Both the position numbers and the translations under genes were made by a program. A stretch of 64,000 nt of DNA from Entonaema liquescens (Eukaryota; Ascomycota; Sordariomycetes; Xylariales; Xylariaceae). The notes under the pieces were generated by a model. The model was not told the origin of the DNA. It made no database searches and saw only the letters and a list, made by a program, of their open reading frames with translations. The stretch spans positions 1,499,501 through 1,563,500 of the forward strand of contig CADCSX010000005.1 in assembly GCA_902805475.1 (NCBI GenBank), in the 5' to 3' direction. Every line of letters starts with the position of its first letter. Within the stretch, counting starts at the first letter, position 1. Of the stretch, positions 31,203-43,357 are shown in pieces.

Positions 31203-33309
31203 CTGGGGTTCATTCACAGATAAAAGAGCGCCTTAGTCACAGCAAAGTCTCTTTATGAGCTATGAAGTGTTCCTATGCAGGCTAATGCCTGAAAAAACAG
31301 CTTGTATAATAGGCATGAGGGGATGTACGACCGATAAAAGACCATTAGACTCACTCCACATAGAAGATAAACGTCGAAAGCAAATCAAGCTCAACGATGC
31401 AGTCCACTCTTAGAATCATGCGAAGAACGAGTGGAGAAGAACTAGAACAACTTTCACTGCCTTGATCACGGGAAAGCCGATGGTTACCCCAGCTTGACTC
31501 TATCCACCGGTATCTATTATACGGTGGCGACACATGGCAGATGAAAAGATTACACGCAATCTGGTTAAGGTTTGAACTGGCTTCAAATTCATCTCACGGG
31601 AAGAGATTCTATTCGACTACATACGAGTTAGTGGATCCAACTACGTACACCTTGGCTTCAATGCTTCAGCAACTCGTGTTAGGCCTGGATATTAGATGGA
31701 GAATAGAGTTATGACTAGGTAGTTGGGATGATCCGCTAATTTTTTCTAGAATCTGCATAGAAGGCAACTTATGTAGAAAGAGCACGGTGCTAATATAACT
31801 AGGTAACTGAGTAATTGAACGAAACAGTCTCCCCTGAAAACAGCAGGTTCCATTATATTCAGACCTAGTCCAGGAAGCTATCGATAATTACAATCTGTAT
31901 ACGCCATCAGCCAGGCTCTACTACTCGCTTAAAGCACCGAGGAGATGGCATCAGGGTTAGACCAGACAAACGGCCACGTGGCATTAAATAGCTACGCACT
32001 AAGAAGGAATCGTTGGTATCTCTGTCAAGAATAAGGTTCAATCGGCATCTTGGCATATCGGTTAACTCGAACGAACATCTCTTGTTTCCACTCTTATCAT
32101 CTATCATATCTACAACTCCGTGGATCTCCCGGCTCGGGACTAGTATCACGATAACTGAACCTCCGCGGTGGTTGGCGGGAGGGGGGATTCCAATAGTTTG
32201 GCTCATCATACTATGCGTTAGATAGCTATCAAGCAGTAACATACGGCAGGGAAGGTCTTCTTGCTTTATTTCTGGCATATATAGGACTTGGTTATTCTCT
32301 TAAAAACCGAGTGTAACTCACCAGTTAGATTGATACCTTTGACGGGTTCGGAGATATCCCGGTTTGCCACAGTTAGTGATCCCTGAGATCTGTTTTAAGA
32401 TTCTCCGGGGTACTAGAGTCGAGTCACTCACTTACTCGATAGTCACCTATATCCCATGTGCCTGAATAAGGCTAGGTACCGCACATGTTAAACTGGCACG
32501 TTGCAACAGGGATTCTGTCTTTGGGATTTAGCGCTGCTTAGGAAAATCATCGGCTTGAATAATCCCCTGCAATGGTCCCAGGGAAATGGAATAGATGGTC
32601 CGGGAATAAGGAGGAGAAAGAGAAGAAACCAAGATCATGAATCGAGCTAGCAGACTTGGCAGATGATCGGGTGAATGAGGCATCTCATCATACTATTGCC
32701 CATTGATTTTAGTAGTTCCAGTCGTCAGCTCGTCTAAACTAGCATTCTACATACTTCAATATCGATGAGGGACCTTTGTTCCCCGACTAAAACCCCACTA
32801 AACTAATATAGACATGTAGCTTCGTGCAGAAACCCGGATGGACCCAGAGACTAGCTTTGCTTGAAAAGCCAACTTTCGGGATTCTATATGCTTAGCGGGG
32901 AGGAAGCACGCTTTATGACCATATACATGTAGGTCATACCTCTGTTGGGGACATAAAGTATTCCTTTTAACTTCTATTTTACTTAAGCGTGTCCGTAATT
33001 ATAGCCGGGTCAAACTCTCCGGCATTCCCGTTGGACCCAGACTTTGGAATTTGGCTTGCGCTACTTTAACTATATAGAGTGGTTGACCGTTGCACTTTTC
33101 TCTATTCTATTTAATATTATAATTCGGCTAGCAATTTCCTTTATACCTTATAAGCGTTGTTGGCAACTTTGAACATTACTAGTAAGAAGTTGTTGGGTTG
33201 ACACTCACTACGCCTACCTACCTGCTCTTTTATATATATATAGGTAGACCTGCAACCACCCTTTCATCCCGCTTGGTCTTTCAGTCCACGTCGAAGAATT
33301 TAGCCCTAG
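31203..33309. other. Intergenic region, 2.1 kb
   Basis: No supported gene. Overlapping opposite-strand frames at 31907-32278 have no recognisable domain. A TATATATATATA stretch lies near 33231, about 80 bp before the next ATG. Confidence 0.45.
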
Positions 33310-33882
33310 ATGAACCCATACCAAGAAATAACAGTACCATTGCCCATCATGTCCCGAGGAAATAAACGTATGTTAAATACAGCCAACACTTTTTCTTTTC
33401 CTATTGTACCTACGCACTCGGTTATTACAAGTCTACAAATGGATCCTAAAATCGACGAAACAGGTGTCACCGACACAATAGCCACGCTACTCTCAGCTTT
33501 ACGCTTCTACTTTGCCGAGAGCACAATAGAAAATGAGAATCAGAACCGAAATCAAAATGAGAATGAGAATGAGAATGAGGATGAGGATGAGGATGAAAAG
33601 GTCGACGATAGAGATATCACGGAATTACTAGCTGTTGCGAGAGAACAAGATCCCGATTCCTTGATCCATCCGGTGATCTACGCTACACTTCGCACAGCAC
33701 TACAAGATATCTGGGAGAATATATGCGCAAACCGGTGTTACATCATGACGAGGGACGAATTCGCTGTTTTCAACTTCTTCCAAAGCGAATTTGGGGTTGG
33801 AGAAAGAGCTCAACTAGCTAGCTTTGCGAAAGCGAATTATTGGAACAACACCTGGGGCGATTATAGAGATCGACAACCTTAG
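33310..33882 (+). CDS. Hypothetical acidic protein with an Asn-Glu/Asp-Glu repeat
   Basis: Single exon, 190 residues; the real start may be the later ATG giving MDPKIDETGV. A hexanucleotide repeat (AATGAG/GATGAG, about 33535-33600) encodes a low-complexity NENENENEDEDEDE stretch in the middle. The flanks look like helical globular protein (TDTIATLLSALRFYFAE; HPVIYATLRTALQDIWENIC; FAVFNFFQSEFGVGERAQLA). I do not recognise a family. The regular helical flanks and an upstream TA-rich box favour a real, probably lineage-specific gene. Confidence 0.5.
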   Translation: MNPYQEITVPLPIMSRGNKRMLNTANTFSFPIVPTHSVITSLQMDPKIDETGVTDTIATLLSALRFYFAESTIENENQNRNQNENENENEDEDEDEKVDDRDITELLAVAREQDPDSLIHPVIYATLRTALQDIWENICANRCYIMTRDEFAVFNFFQSEFGVGERAQLASFAKANYWNNTWGDYRDRQP

Positions 33883-34540
33883 GTTTGGTACATATGCGAG
33901 TTGGTTTCGGTTATAGGCGTTGATTTCATGTTTAGGTATGCTTGTGGTGATGGGCTTGAGGAAGGAGGGTGAATTGGGGGGGAGAGGGGGGAGTTAAGAT
34001 TAGGAAATATTGTAAAATATTGAATAAGACATCGGATTATGTTAGAAGGCGTGCCACCTTCTAACAAAATCTTGGTTGTTAAGGAAAGCCACAATTAGGT
34101 AAACCCTTGAGGGTGTCTACCCCTCGCCTTACATAATCCACATGTTATGACTACGAATTGACGCGCTTTGAACTTAACTTAAAGTGCTAAAGCTACCGAT
34201 GGTACCTAATCAATTCTCCTTAAACTGGTCTCGGACCTGCCATTGCTGCTCGTCTAAGGGACGTAAATACCTATATCCCTTCCTGACGTTTCTACATCAG
34301 TAGGCGACTTAGGTACCTACATATAGGCCAATCACCTCTTATAAGATTTTCATACCGGGCTGTTCGAAACAATTCTATCTTCATACTTAAACTCATTAAT
34401 GATAATTCAGTCTTCATTCGTTTACATCGTAAAGTTAACGCCACCGCAGCATCAACTTTGCTATGCCAACTCTTTTCTAGTATGAAATACTTATAATAAA
34501 TTGCATATTTTCACTTTCGGGTTCATTTACCCGTGCTAAG
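33883..34540. other. Intergenic region, 0.66 kb
   Basis: Nothing coding seen. Contains TAGGTACCTACATATAGG (about 34312) of the recurrent palindromic motif family. Confidence 0.5.
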
Positions 34541-36811
34541 ATGACGCCTCCCGCATCCGAGAAGATAGCCGCTAGTCTCACGGCTCCGCATCAGCACCAA
34601 CAACAACAACACCACCACCACCACCACCTTATCTCAAGGCAGTCAGCTATTGCTAATGAGAGCCGACCGAGACTTAGACTAATTCTGGCTCTTTTTGCCT
34701 TACTTTCGCTCGCTTGGTCTATAAAAGTAAATTTTAAACAATATTATTCTGTTTTGGATCTAAAACAAGTCACTCGGTCGGAACCGGAATCTCAAATATC
34801 GCGTACGATCCTCCGAATTGCAGACCAAGACACCACTGGAGTGCTTTCAAGTTGCACAACCAGTGCTAACACCTAATGGCCCATCCGGTCAGGGATCAAA
34901 ATCTGGAGAGGACCTCTCCTCGGATAAGTCCTGCACGGTCTTATTAATGAAACATGTTTTTGCGTTTAGCTACGGCACGCCATTCGTTGGTACGTCACCC
35001 ACTTACCCAAGGTAGACTTCCATGTATACGTTGGGAACGACGTCTAATAATTAATAGGAAATTACACACCACCTGATTGCTCTTTCAACCGGGTTATCAT
35101 TAACTTCACTGTCGTCTCTGAAGGCCGTCAATTTGACCGCTTGGCATTGATGTATTTTGGTGATACAGAAGTATGGCGGACTTCGACTGCAGAACCAACA
35201 TTACCTCCAGGTATACGTTGGACATTCCTGAAGGATATGACCGAGTACCTCTACTTTTGGAAATCCCCTCAAAAGTTAATTTTCGACCTAGGCAATTTGG
35301 TAGATGACAAGTACACCGGATCATTTAACGCTACTCTGACAGCTACCTTCTTCGTTGCTGATCTCACAACTGATGATTTCCCACCGGCAGACTTGGTTAT
35401 CCCAATCTCTGCAAAGAAAGGGGGTGATAATGGAGCAAGCCAATTCACGCTTCCTGCAGACGAGGCGACGAATACTATTAGCTTTCCTCGGAATGCTAAT
35501 CGAGCCGTTTTCAGTATTTCAGCAAATGGACAGGCTTCAGAGGAGTTCTGGTGGGGAAATGTTCCGCAGAGCAATGTTCTCACATTTAGCCAGACGGCTG
35601 GACAACTGCCTGGTCTGTCCCCTTTTCGTGAGGTTCAATTGTTCATCGACGGCAGGCTTGCCGGAGCTCAATGGCCATTCCCAGTCATATTCACGGGCGG
35701 AGTGGTGCCTAGTTTACATCGCCCCATCGTTGGTCTGCAGGCTTTTGACCTAAGAGAGCACCAGATAGATATCACTCCTTGGTTGCCACTGCTCTGTGAT
35801 GGCGCTGACCACACCTTTTCTATCAAGGTTGCCGGCATAAATAACTTAGAAAATAATAGCAACCTTACGCTTACAGAAAGAGTCAACGACAGTTGGTACG
35901 TTACAGGTAAAATATTCCTATGGTTGGATGAAGAGGGGTCGGTGACTACTGGTACCGGCCCTTCAATAGAAATTGACGGGCCGACTATTTCGCTCTCAAG
36001 CCATGTTGCCCAGAATGCTACGGGCTTCAACGAGACCTTGGCTTTTAATATGACTGTCCAGAGAAGTATTACTATTAAATCAGCTGTTAAGTCGAAAAAT
36101 CAAAATGGGGAGACAAGTTGGTCTCAAACTCTCTCCTATTCGAATCGAGCCCTGATGTCGAACTTTGGGACCACTCAAACCAACGACTTTATCATTACCG
36201 GAACGGATTCTACTTCCGGACCCATCGCCTCTTATAAGGCTGTCTACAGCTATCCGCTATACTGCAACCAAACGTATTCCAGATCACCCCAGGGTAATCT
36301 AACAATAAGTGCACATCTGGTAGAAGGGCTTGAGCTTCAGGTCGAAGGGGACTCTGTCTTCCCCACAGGTCTTGAGGCCTTTGAAGGCAGCACTACTGGA
36401 AAGGACCGGTATTCCACTTCACACCTGAAAACCCAACGTGATGGTACTGCGTTCTTCTCCCAGACGGGAGATGGCAAGAATAGTTCGGGATACGGTTCAA
36501 CTAACCAGGTTTTCTACTTCGGTGGCTCCAGCGAAAATACCACTCTAGACGCTACAGGTGGTATTGACGAGCTTTACTTTCGAAATGTGACAGCGGTGAA
36601 TGGCACAGTCGTGTCCGACACGGAGATTTTAGCAGGAGCAAAGACTCGCAATTTCAGTCGAGTACCACCGCATATTAATCCAGCCGAGACATACTTAACC
36701 TTGTTTGCTCACGCCCCTGGTAAGATCCCAGGATCGAAGACGTCTACAGAAAAAGATATGGATAGTCACAGAATACATAGCGGGCCTTCTGGACAGGTTA
36801 CGATTCCCTAA
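34541..36811 (+). CDS. Peptide-N4-(N-acetyl-glucosaminyl)asparagine amidase A-type protein
   Basis: Exons 34541-34768, 34824-34989 and 35058-36811; about 715 residues. The N-terminus carries a Gln/His run, then a hydrophobic anchor (LRLILALFALLSLAWSI), suggesting a type II membrane or signal-anchored secretory protein. The PNGase A domain is evident from LECFQVAQPVLTP, HVFAFSYGTPFVGNYTPP (across intron 2), FTVVSEGRQFDRLALMYFGD, TEVWRTSTAEPT and many N-x-S/T sites. Family members remove N-glycans from glycopeptides. Intron 1 (55 nt, donor GTCACT, acceptor TTGCAG) has a weak donor, so a one-base indel at this point is an alternative explanation. Intron 2 is strong (GTACGT...AATAG). Confidence 0.88.
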
Positions 36812-37590
36812 GGAGGTAGTTTTCCTGTTCAAGGACTATTATATAGTTAATTATAATAAGCATAGAAGGATACTTGTAGTTATTATGGATAGAGTTATAG
36901 GTATATTAATGATTAATTCTATATCTAACAACTGGATTATGATCTGTATACCTACTATGGCTCTGAGCATTATGAGATGTAATGTAGATACCTAAACAAG
37001 GGTACCTACATGTGTGTAGGTACTACCTAGGTAGGTATCTAAGACTTGTCATAGTTAGACCAACATTTCGAAACCTACACCAGTCAACATCACTTTTACA
37101 ATCTTACAAAAGTCGACCCTTATATTTCAAGCTTTTCAGATCTCAGCAACTGGAATTATTGCAAACTTAACCTAAATACGTTGAGCTCTACCTAAGATTT
37201 AGTTACATTTCATGCTAAAGTTACAGAAATAAAGAATTCCAAATCTAACTTTAATATTCGTAACTATTATTTCAAAAGACGTGTGTCCTGTCTTGGACGA
37301 GTCCAACCACAAATCCCACAGATACTATCCAAAACCCAATGCCATACCTAAAATTCATATAACAACATAACGCGTAATATCATAGTAAAGGCATATGCTA
37401 ATATGCTAACAAGTAACCCCCATTAAACCAAAAAAACCAAAAACCAATGATCAAGCTCCAATTATGAAACCACCATTGAGAAAACGCCACGCTTAAAACC
37501 GCTGGAACAAGACCCAATATCCATCCCCCCCCCAAAGGGTATCTATCCAACTCCAACTCCATGCAGAAAAGTTCATCGACCCAAGAAAGT
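36812..37590. other. Intergenic gap between convergent genes
   Basis: AT-rich 3'-flanking DNA. It holds an inverted repeat at 37002-37023 and a TACCTAGGTAGGTA motif immediately after it. No gene seen. Confidence 0.5.
37002..37023. repeat. Perfect inverted repeat (possible hairpin)
   Basis: GTACCTACA, loop TGTG, then TGTAGGTAC: nine-base arms without mismatch, about 190 bp downstream of the PNGase A stop codon. Possibly only a paired copy of the genome-wide GTACCTA motif. Confidence 0.7.
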
Positions 37591-38463
37591 CTACGCGCCG
37601 TCGTCGGGGAGCCCGTCGACCTTGTCAGCCGCGACGAAGTAATCCCGTCGATCAGCCTCCTTAAGGCCCTCGTAGAAGACATTAGCCATCTTCTGGTAGC
37701 CAGCGTCGTCGGGGTGTGTGCCGTCGGAATTCAGATCCTCGACCTTGGGGCCGGCGTCGCTCTGCATGTCGACGACGACGAGGCGCTTCTTGTCGCTCTG
37801 GAGCTGGTCGCCGACTTTTTTCAGCTGCGCGTTGAAGTCCTTGACGCGGGTCTGCACGTCCTTGTCCTTGTTCACCAGCAGTGTCGATAGGATGACGGTG
37901 GCCTTGGGGGACTCGCGGTACAGCGACTCGAGGAGGCTCTGCAGACGCTTGCCGGCGTTCGCCATGTCCTTGTTCTGCACGCAGTCGTTCGTCCCCACGT
38001 TCACCAGGATCACGTTCGGCTTGTACTTGGGCACCGACCCGTCCGCCTTGTCGTGCACTTGGTCCACCGTGTAGCTCTTCCAGCCCTCCGTGTCGTTGTC
38101 CTTCATCGACCCGGACGGGTTGTCGCCTACCATGTTGACTTTGTTGCCGTTGGCTTCGATCTTGTCGCGTATGTCCTTCCGGTACCCGTTGTTGTCAGAT
38201 GACCCGAAGCCGTAGGTGATGGAGGCTCCTAGCGGCATGATCCGTAGGGCCACTCCATTTCCGAATCCCTTTGCTTGGGTCTTGGTGGCGTCCCTTGATA
38301 CAGTCCCGTTGCCGTATTGAGTCCTCGGCAAAACAAGGCCTAGGTTTTGTTAGAATACTAGGCGGTAATTAAGGGAGATACGGTAAGCTGCAGACTTACC
38401 ATTGGCCATTTGCGACGCGCATGCCAAGACGCAGCATAGGAGTTGCTTGTGAGCTACCATCAT
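37591..38463 (-). CDS. Secreted SGNH/GDSL-type hydrolase
   Basis: Two exons, 38463-38400 and 38339-37591, with a 60-nt intron (GTAAGT...CCTAG). About 270 residues. Exon 1 encodes most of a signal peptide (MMVAHKQLLCCVLACASQ). The SGNH blocks are visible: block I MPLGASITYG (Ser nucleophile), a block II Gly region around GSMKDN, block III VNVGTNDC (Asn) and block V DGTHPDDAGYQKM (Asp/His). Esterase or deacetylase activity on carbohydrate or lipid esters is likely; the substrate is unknown. Third codon positions are strongly G/C compared with flanking DNA. Similar proteins occur in actinobacteria, but nothing here proves transfer, and the intron argues for a settled fungal gene. Confidence 0.88.
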
Positions 38464-40801
38464 GGCGACGGTGAGATTGGCAATGTAGTGGTCCCGAGTA
38501 GTATGCCAAGTTTGATTATCAACGGCAGTCCTTGATGATCGACTGTGTGAAAGCTCCCGATTGAGTGACTTCCGAGTCTCCATCCCTAGGGAGCGTGGCA
38601 ACGGACTATTTATCATTCCCTCCAAAGCCTGCATTCCTAGCAAAAAGTCTAGAAGCACCTTCGATGTCTCTCCCAGGACCCGGTGGGCCAAGTCTCATGG
38701 CTCTGCAAGGCTGGTGACCTCCATCATCGACCCATCCGGCCAACAGACTGGTTGAAGCGAAGGCTAAGCATTTTCCGATCGACGCTACGGCACTGCAAGG
38801 CTATAGCTGGGATCCCAAGAGATCCCGGGTGTTATGGATCGTGAGCAGGCTCGGAGCTCCAGACGCCAGGGGGTCATGTTGATGGATACCTAGCTCGTTT
38901 GGATGTCTTACATGCAGTATTCCGTGCATTATCGACCCCATGCTAACACCCGAGTCCAGGCACAATTCCCTTGTGATACTTGAATAAGAAGTCTTCTGAT
39001 AGTATTGGTTACATTGGGTTGATAATCCTGTTCCTGGGTTTCCCGGGTTTTCTTTCTCAATGAGGGTATAACACTAAGCATCCTGCGTTCAGCCATTGTA
39101 ACTAGTTGAAAGACGGGTTGCGGTAGGTTCGGTAATTGGGAAATTTGGTGATTCAATTACAAATTGTAGGCAGAATCCGAAGGAGCGGGATCCTCTGAAT
39201 ACGTCAAGATTATCTGGAAATATTTACGTAGGTATGGGATCAGCGAACGGTTGTAGGTTGCTTCTAATAAAAGGCAATGTTCAAGATGGGCTGGGGTTGT
39301 TGAAAGCAGGACGATCATTGCTTCTTTTGAGTCGAGATCCCTGCTCCACGTCGTAGCTCGCTGAGCTCGACCCAGCCTGCCAGCCCCGGGACTATCAAAC
39401 GTCGGGACGATGATCTAGAATGCCAGATGGCAGATGGCGCTTGTTGAAATCATGTTGGTAAGATCTCTCGGCTGAATTCTAAGGCTAATAGCTTGTATAC
39501 CACATACTATATATATTAAAATGCACTTACACAATAAATATCTCCGATAGTTCATCGGATACCGATGAATAAAGATCTAATATCTATGTACGATGTACGA
39601 TGTACGATGTACGTAGGAAGCACCACTTTAGAGTCACGTCATATAAGGACATGTTGAACGTATCTCAAGAGCTAAAAACCTCCGCCCGCGAGGAGACAAG
39701 ACTACGACTGTTCCATGTGCCAGGATTAAAACTTGGGGGAATCTAATACATCTCATACATCTCATACACCTCATACACCTAATACACCTAATACACCTCA
39801 CTTACCATTCGGATTTGTTGGAGAATCCCCCGCAAAACGCAGCAAACTTGGAAAATTTCAGCGCCTGACTTCGGCATTTTCATTTTCGTACTACTTCCGT
39901 GGTTATTTTCTAAGCATAGGATTCGTTGAATTGACTCTGACATCAGCTGGTTACCGGTATCTTACGACCAGCTGGTTGGTAGGCGTGATCTTCTGCATCG
40001 CCTCGCATCCTCTTGGCAGATCTCTTTCATGGATACATAGGCACCCGTATTTAATTGCCCTGCGAGATATGTACAATCCTAGTGCCGGATCTTGAGCAAC
40101 CCTGGGATCTCGCCTTACCTCGCCGTACTCGTTACTGGGCCTAATTACATCATGAATGAAAGGTTTTAACCCCAGTATCTTCACGACGATCAGCTTTGAC
40201 ACGTGCGTATTGACTTCGGCGATACTATTTTATTCACAATACGTGTATATGCTATTCTCGGCACAGGCACATATGTTGATCATTCACCTAGTTCGCGTTG
40301 GCTGTGCCAGACGCCCGGCTCCCTATAGTGAGCGATGGTGAGCATATTGATGACATCCTAGTCTTTCGCGTTGGCCATGTCGCCAATCCAACATATCGAA
40401 TAGCTTTACTATGCATCCGGCGTTAAATATCATAGGTGCCTAAGGTGGCTTTACTAATGGGTGTTTTAATATCTATAAACTGGTTGATGGACAATTCGGC
40501 AGGGGTTTATAGACTCATCTTAATATTTCATCTCACCTTCAATGATACCTTATGAGTTCATCATCTGTAAATTGCCTGCTCGTTGATCACGCCGTCTTCG
40601 GGTGGTAGATCGCTTTTCTCCTCTGCGGCACGGCCTATAACATCTTTAGTCTATTAGACAGTTGTTCTATATTTTCTCTCAACACCCTCGGTTTAGTGTT
40701 TACTTAAGTTGCTTTTAATATTTACAAATGTCTATCCAGATGTATGTTTGCCGATCTTAAAGCTTAGGCTAAGAACAAGCAATCCCTTTCTTGTTATACC
40801 A
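38464..40801. other. Intergenic region, 2.3 kb
   Basis: No supported gene. Contains a 7-nt TACGATG tandem repeat (about 39590-39613) and a 9-nt CATACACCT-type array (about 39746-39800). The open frame at 39733-40095 begins with this array and is probably not a gene. Confidence 0.45.
39746..39800. repeat. Tandem repeat, 9-nt unit (CATACACCT variants)
   Basis: Six consecutive 9-mers: CATACATCT twice, CATACACCT twice, AATACACCT twice (the first may begin with AATACATCT). The variants are grouped in pairs, as expected from slippage. Confidence 0.75.
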
Positions 40802-41654
40802 TCATGTCGATCTCGGTTCTCGCACCATGACGGTGATCTGATATACCTCGCCATAGTCCTCCCCAGTTAATTCCTTAAGGTCGAAAGTTAACCGGTCCAC
40901 CTCTCGGAAGCCCAGTTTCTCATAGACTCCCTTGCCGTTTGGCGTAGCCTCTATATAAGACTTGAGACCGTGAGTATCAGCGATAGCTAGCATGGGCTCT
41001 AGTAGCGCTTTGGCGGCCCCCCTTCGATGATATTTAGGCGATGTGCATAGAAGCGATAGACCTGCATCCGCGTATATAACACTCTCTTTAGCCATTGAAA
41101 AACATTCAAGTAGTGATCGTCATCTTTTACTCACCCAGCATCGCATCCGCATCGTGTTTCTCCGACGCGACTTTCAGCGCGTCAAAGAAGACCTTGCATA
41201 GCTCCGGTCGGCTGCCTCTCGGGTAGTCCACAGCAGGGGGGTTAATAGCTTCGACGGGGGCGGTATTCGCTGGCGGATTCTCTCCCGTAGCCATCTCTTC
41301 CGCGGCAACGGTCTCTGAGACATCCACGGCAGTTTCCTTATCCCCGACCCATTCTCCAAAGGCTTTCTCGTAGCCTTCGGGAATGTCCCATCTAGCGAAT
41401 GCAACCACGTCACCGCTCTTGACGTCAGTAATCTTGAAGTGCCGGACCCTCCGGTCGTCCATCTTCCGGAGAATGCGACTCCTCATCCAAGTAAACATGT
41501 CCTCCTTATTTGGTGGCCACCAGAAGGCGTTGCGCTTGTCAGTCACAAACGCATCGTAGTATATATCTGCGATGATGTCCACATCTGTAGCTGTGCAGTA
41601 GGACAGAGAAAATCCTTCAGCAAGAGAAGAGGGTATCGGAAAGGGTAACGCCAT
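40802..41654 (-). CDS. GNAT family N-acetyltransferase
   Basis: Two exons, 41654-41135 and 41061-40802, intron 73 nt (GTGAGT...GATGCAG). About 260 residues. The N-terminal half holds the GNAT beta strands (FSLSYCTATDVDIIADIYYD, VRHFKITDVKSGDVVAFARW). An Ala/Pro/Glu-rich insert follows (VAAEEMATGENPPANTAPVE). The acetyl-CoA loop appears after the intron as LCTSPKYHRRGAAKALLEP (R/Q-x-x-G-x-A type), with SYIEATPNGKGVYEKLGFRE at the end. It resembles the many fungal cytosolic small-molecule acetyltransferases. The substrate is unknown. Confidence 0.88.
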
Positions 41655-42516
41655 GATTTAAATCTTGTTCTCCTCAGGTTCCTATTTTTCCTACTTAGTG
41701 CTAAAGGGTAAGTATATAATCAGTCGGACGTTTTGCTAGCTCATCTAAATGAAAGTAATATGAGGCCGCGCTGCATTAATAACGATCATAGGTCATGGCG
41801 GCCGTGAGCCCATATATTTGCTCCCGAAGACAAGTAATCCGGGCGCACTAGTTATAGTGGCATCATCAGCTGTGGGCTATAGCCCAAATTGGCGGTCCAT
41901 GCTATACTATATAATGCATCAGTGGCTTAGCTAGAAACTATACGACCTTCCGAATAAGTCTTCTACTTTCGTCTTTATTGGTCAAATCATGGGTCTTACA
42001 CCGATGACTCTACCGGCGAACAGAGATAAATTCTACGCTATGCAACAAGGCCATATTCTTCAAATCCAGGCATAAAAAAAGACAAATCTTAGATGTCGCC
42101 TTTAGAATAAGTGTCGAAGTCATACTCACTTAGGATAGACTACCAAAAAGAGGATGTCTCTGCTTCGTAATGTGGGATTCTTTTATACTCCTTGTAATAG
42201 TCTAGCAAGATATCTTACAACTACCAAGCTTATGTCTACGATGCGCATTACCCCGACCATTATATAACTGCTATACGATGGGTATAGTCTTCATCGTCCG
42301 TATCAATGAATCTCATACTGGTCTTGATTTACCATAAAAGACAATGCCTTTTGAGTTAGTTGAATGGAAACTCGACATAACCTGGCTTGTGGTAGCGGGG
42401 AATTGGTAAGAATAACCTATAACCGGATATCGAGATGATTTCCCGAAGAAGACTCAGAGTTATACCATCATAGCTCGATAAGGCTAATAGCGGTCTAGTC
42501 CTTTGATATGGCAACA
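41655..42516. other. Intergenic region, 0.86 kb
   Basis: No gene seen. A perfect 14-bp palindrome, TGGGCTATAGCCCA, lies at 41873-41886, about 220 bp upstream of the GNAT ATG. Confidence 0.5.
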
Positions 42517-43357
42517 TTATACCTTTTCGCTGACCCATATTGCGCCCCTGCATCCTAACCGTATGACGCCAGTTAATAACCAGTGCGGCTCGGCCTTCTT
42601 CGCATCGTTATCAACGGCATGATCTAAATGCTCTAGCTCTTCATCTCGTATCCGCCGAAGCGTGGTCGCTAGGTCTTGTAGCTCTTCACCCACTTCATAC
42701 CCTTCGGCCTCCCACTGTTCGAACATTTCCAGTAATGTTCGTATTTGGTTGTTATAATGATCGCCGATCTCCGTCTCGACAGCCTCTGTACAAGCCATTG
42801 CGGCCTCTCTTCCCATAACTGCCGTTGACCAACCCAACCCCGACGCTAGGACGGACCAAAGAGGGTAAAGAGCTGTTGGGCGCACACGGTGCTTGGCGAT
42901 GAGAGAGTTAAAAGTGTTGAAATGCCCCTCTTCCTGAGCGTACATATGAGCCATTAAAGGACGAAGATGCGGGTGCGCATTGACAAGCGGTGGCGTCTGG
43001 GCCGTATAAATCAATGTGGCAGCCAACTCTCCGGCTTGATTCACACGAAGCTTAATAGACAGTATATCTTAGCACGAGCCGAGAGGAATTCAATAACTAA
43101 GGAATTGCTATATAAGGCAACCTTACAGCTGAAGAGAGGAAATCGCGTTGCTCTTGTGTTAGAGGCTTCCGCTTAGGTCGAGACCCTGATGGGTCAGCCG
43201 AAGGAGACAGGGTTGACGATACTGTCGCATTATTCTTTGTGGTTGTGCTTAAGAATTGCTTTCGCGTTGGCTGGGACAAAGCAGGAAGAAGAAAGTCCCG
43301 TAAGGGAGATTGTAGAGTTTGACGCACTGCGCATGTTTTTATTCTTGGTAAAGACAT
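42517..43357 (-). CDS. coq7: 5-demethoxyubiquinone hydroxylase, mitochondrial (COQ7/CAT5)
   Basis: Two exons, 43357-43127 (77 codons) and 43050-42517, intron 76 nt (GTAAGG...ATTAAG). About 255 residues. The basic, Ser/Thr-rich N-terminus (RIKTCAVRQTLQSPLRDFLL) is a mitochondrial presequence. The di-iron ferritin-like carboxylate-bridge motifs are present: NQAGELAATLIY (E), AQEEGHFNTF (E-x-x-H), CTEAVETEIGDHYNNQ (E) and RRIRDEELEHLDHA (E-x-x-H). The enzyme hydroxylates demethoxyubiquinone in the penultimate step of coenzyme Q synthesis. Length and motif order match the family. Confidence 0.95.

Noticed and set aside
37591..38463. Horizontal transfer of the SGNH hydrolase from bacteria
   Set aside because: High G/C third positions alone are not enough; the gene has a fungal-type intron inside its signal-peptide region, and other GC-rich segments occur in clearly fungal genes nearby.
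39733..40095. 120-residue frame with His-Thr-Pro repeats
   Set aside because: Starts in a 9-nt tandem array without an ATG at that point and has no recognisable domain.
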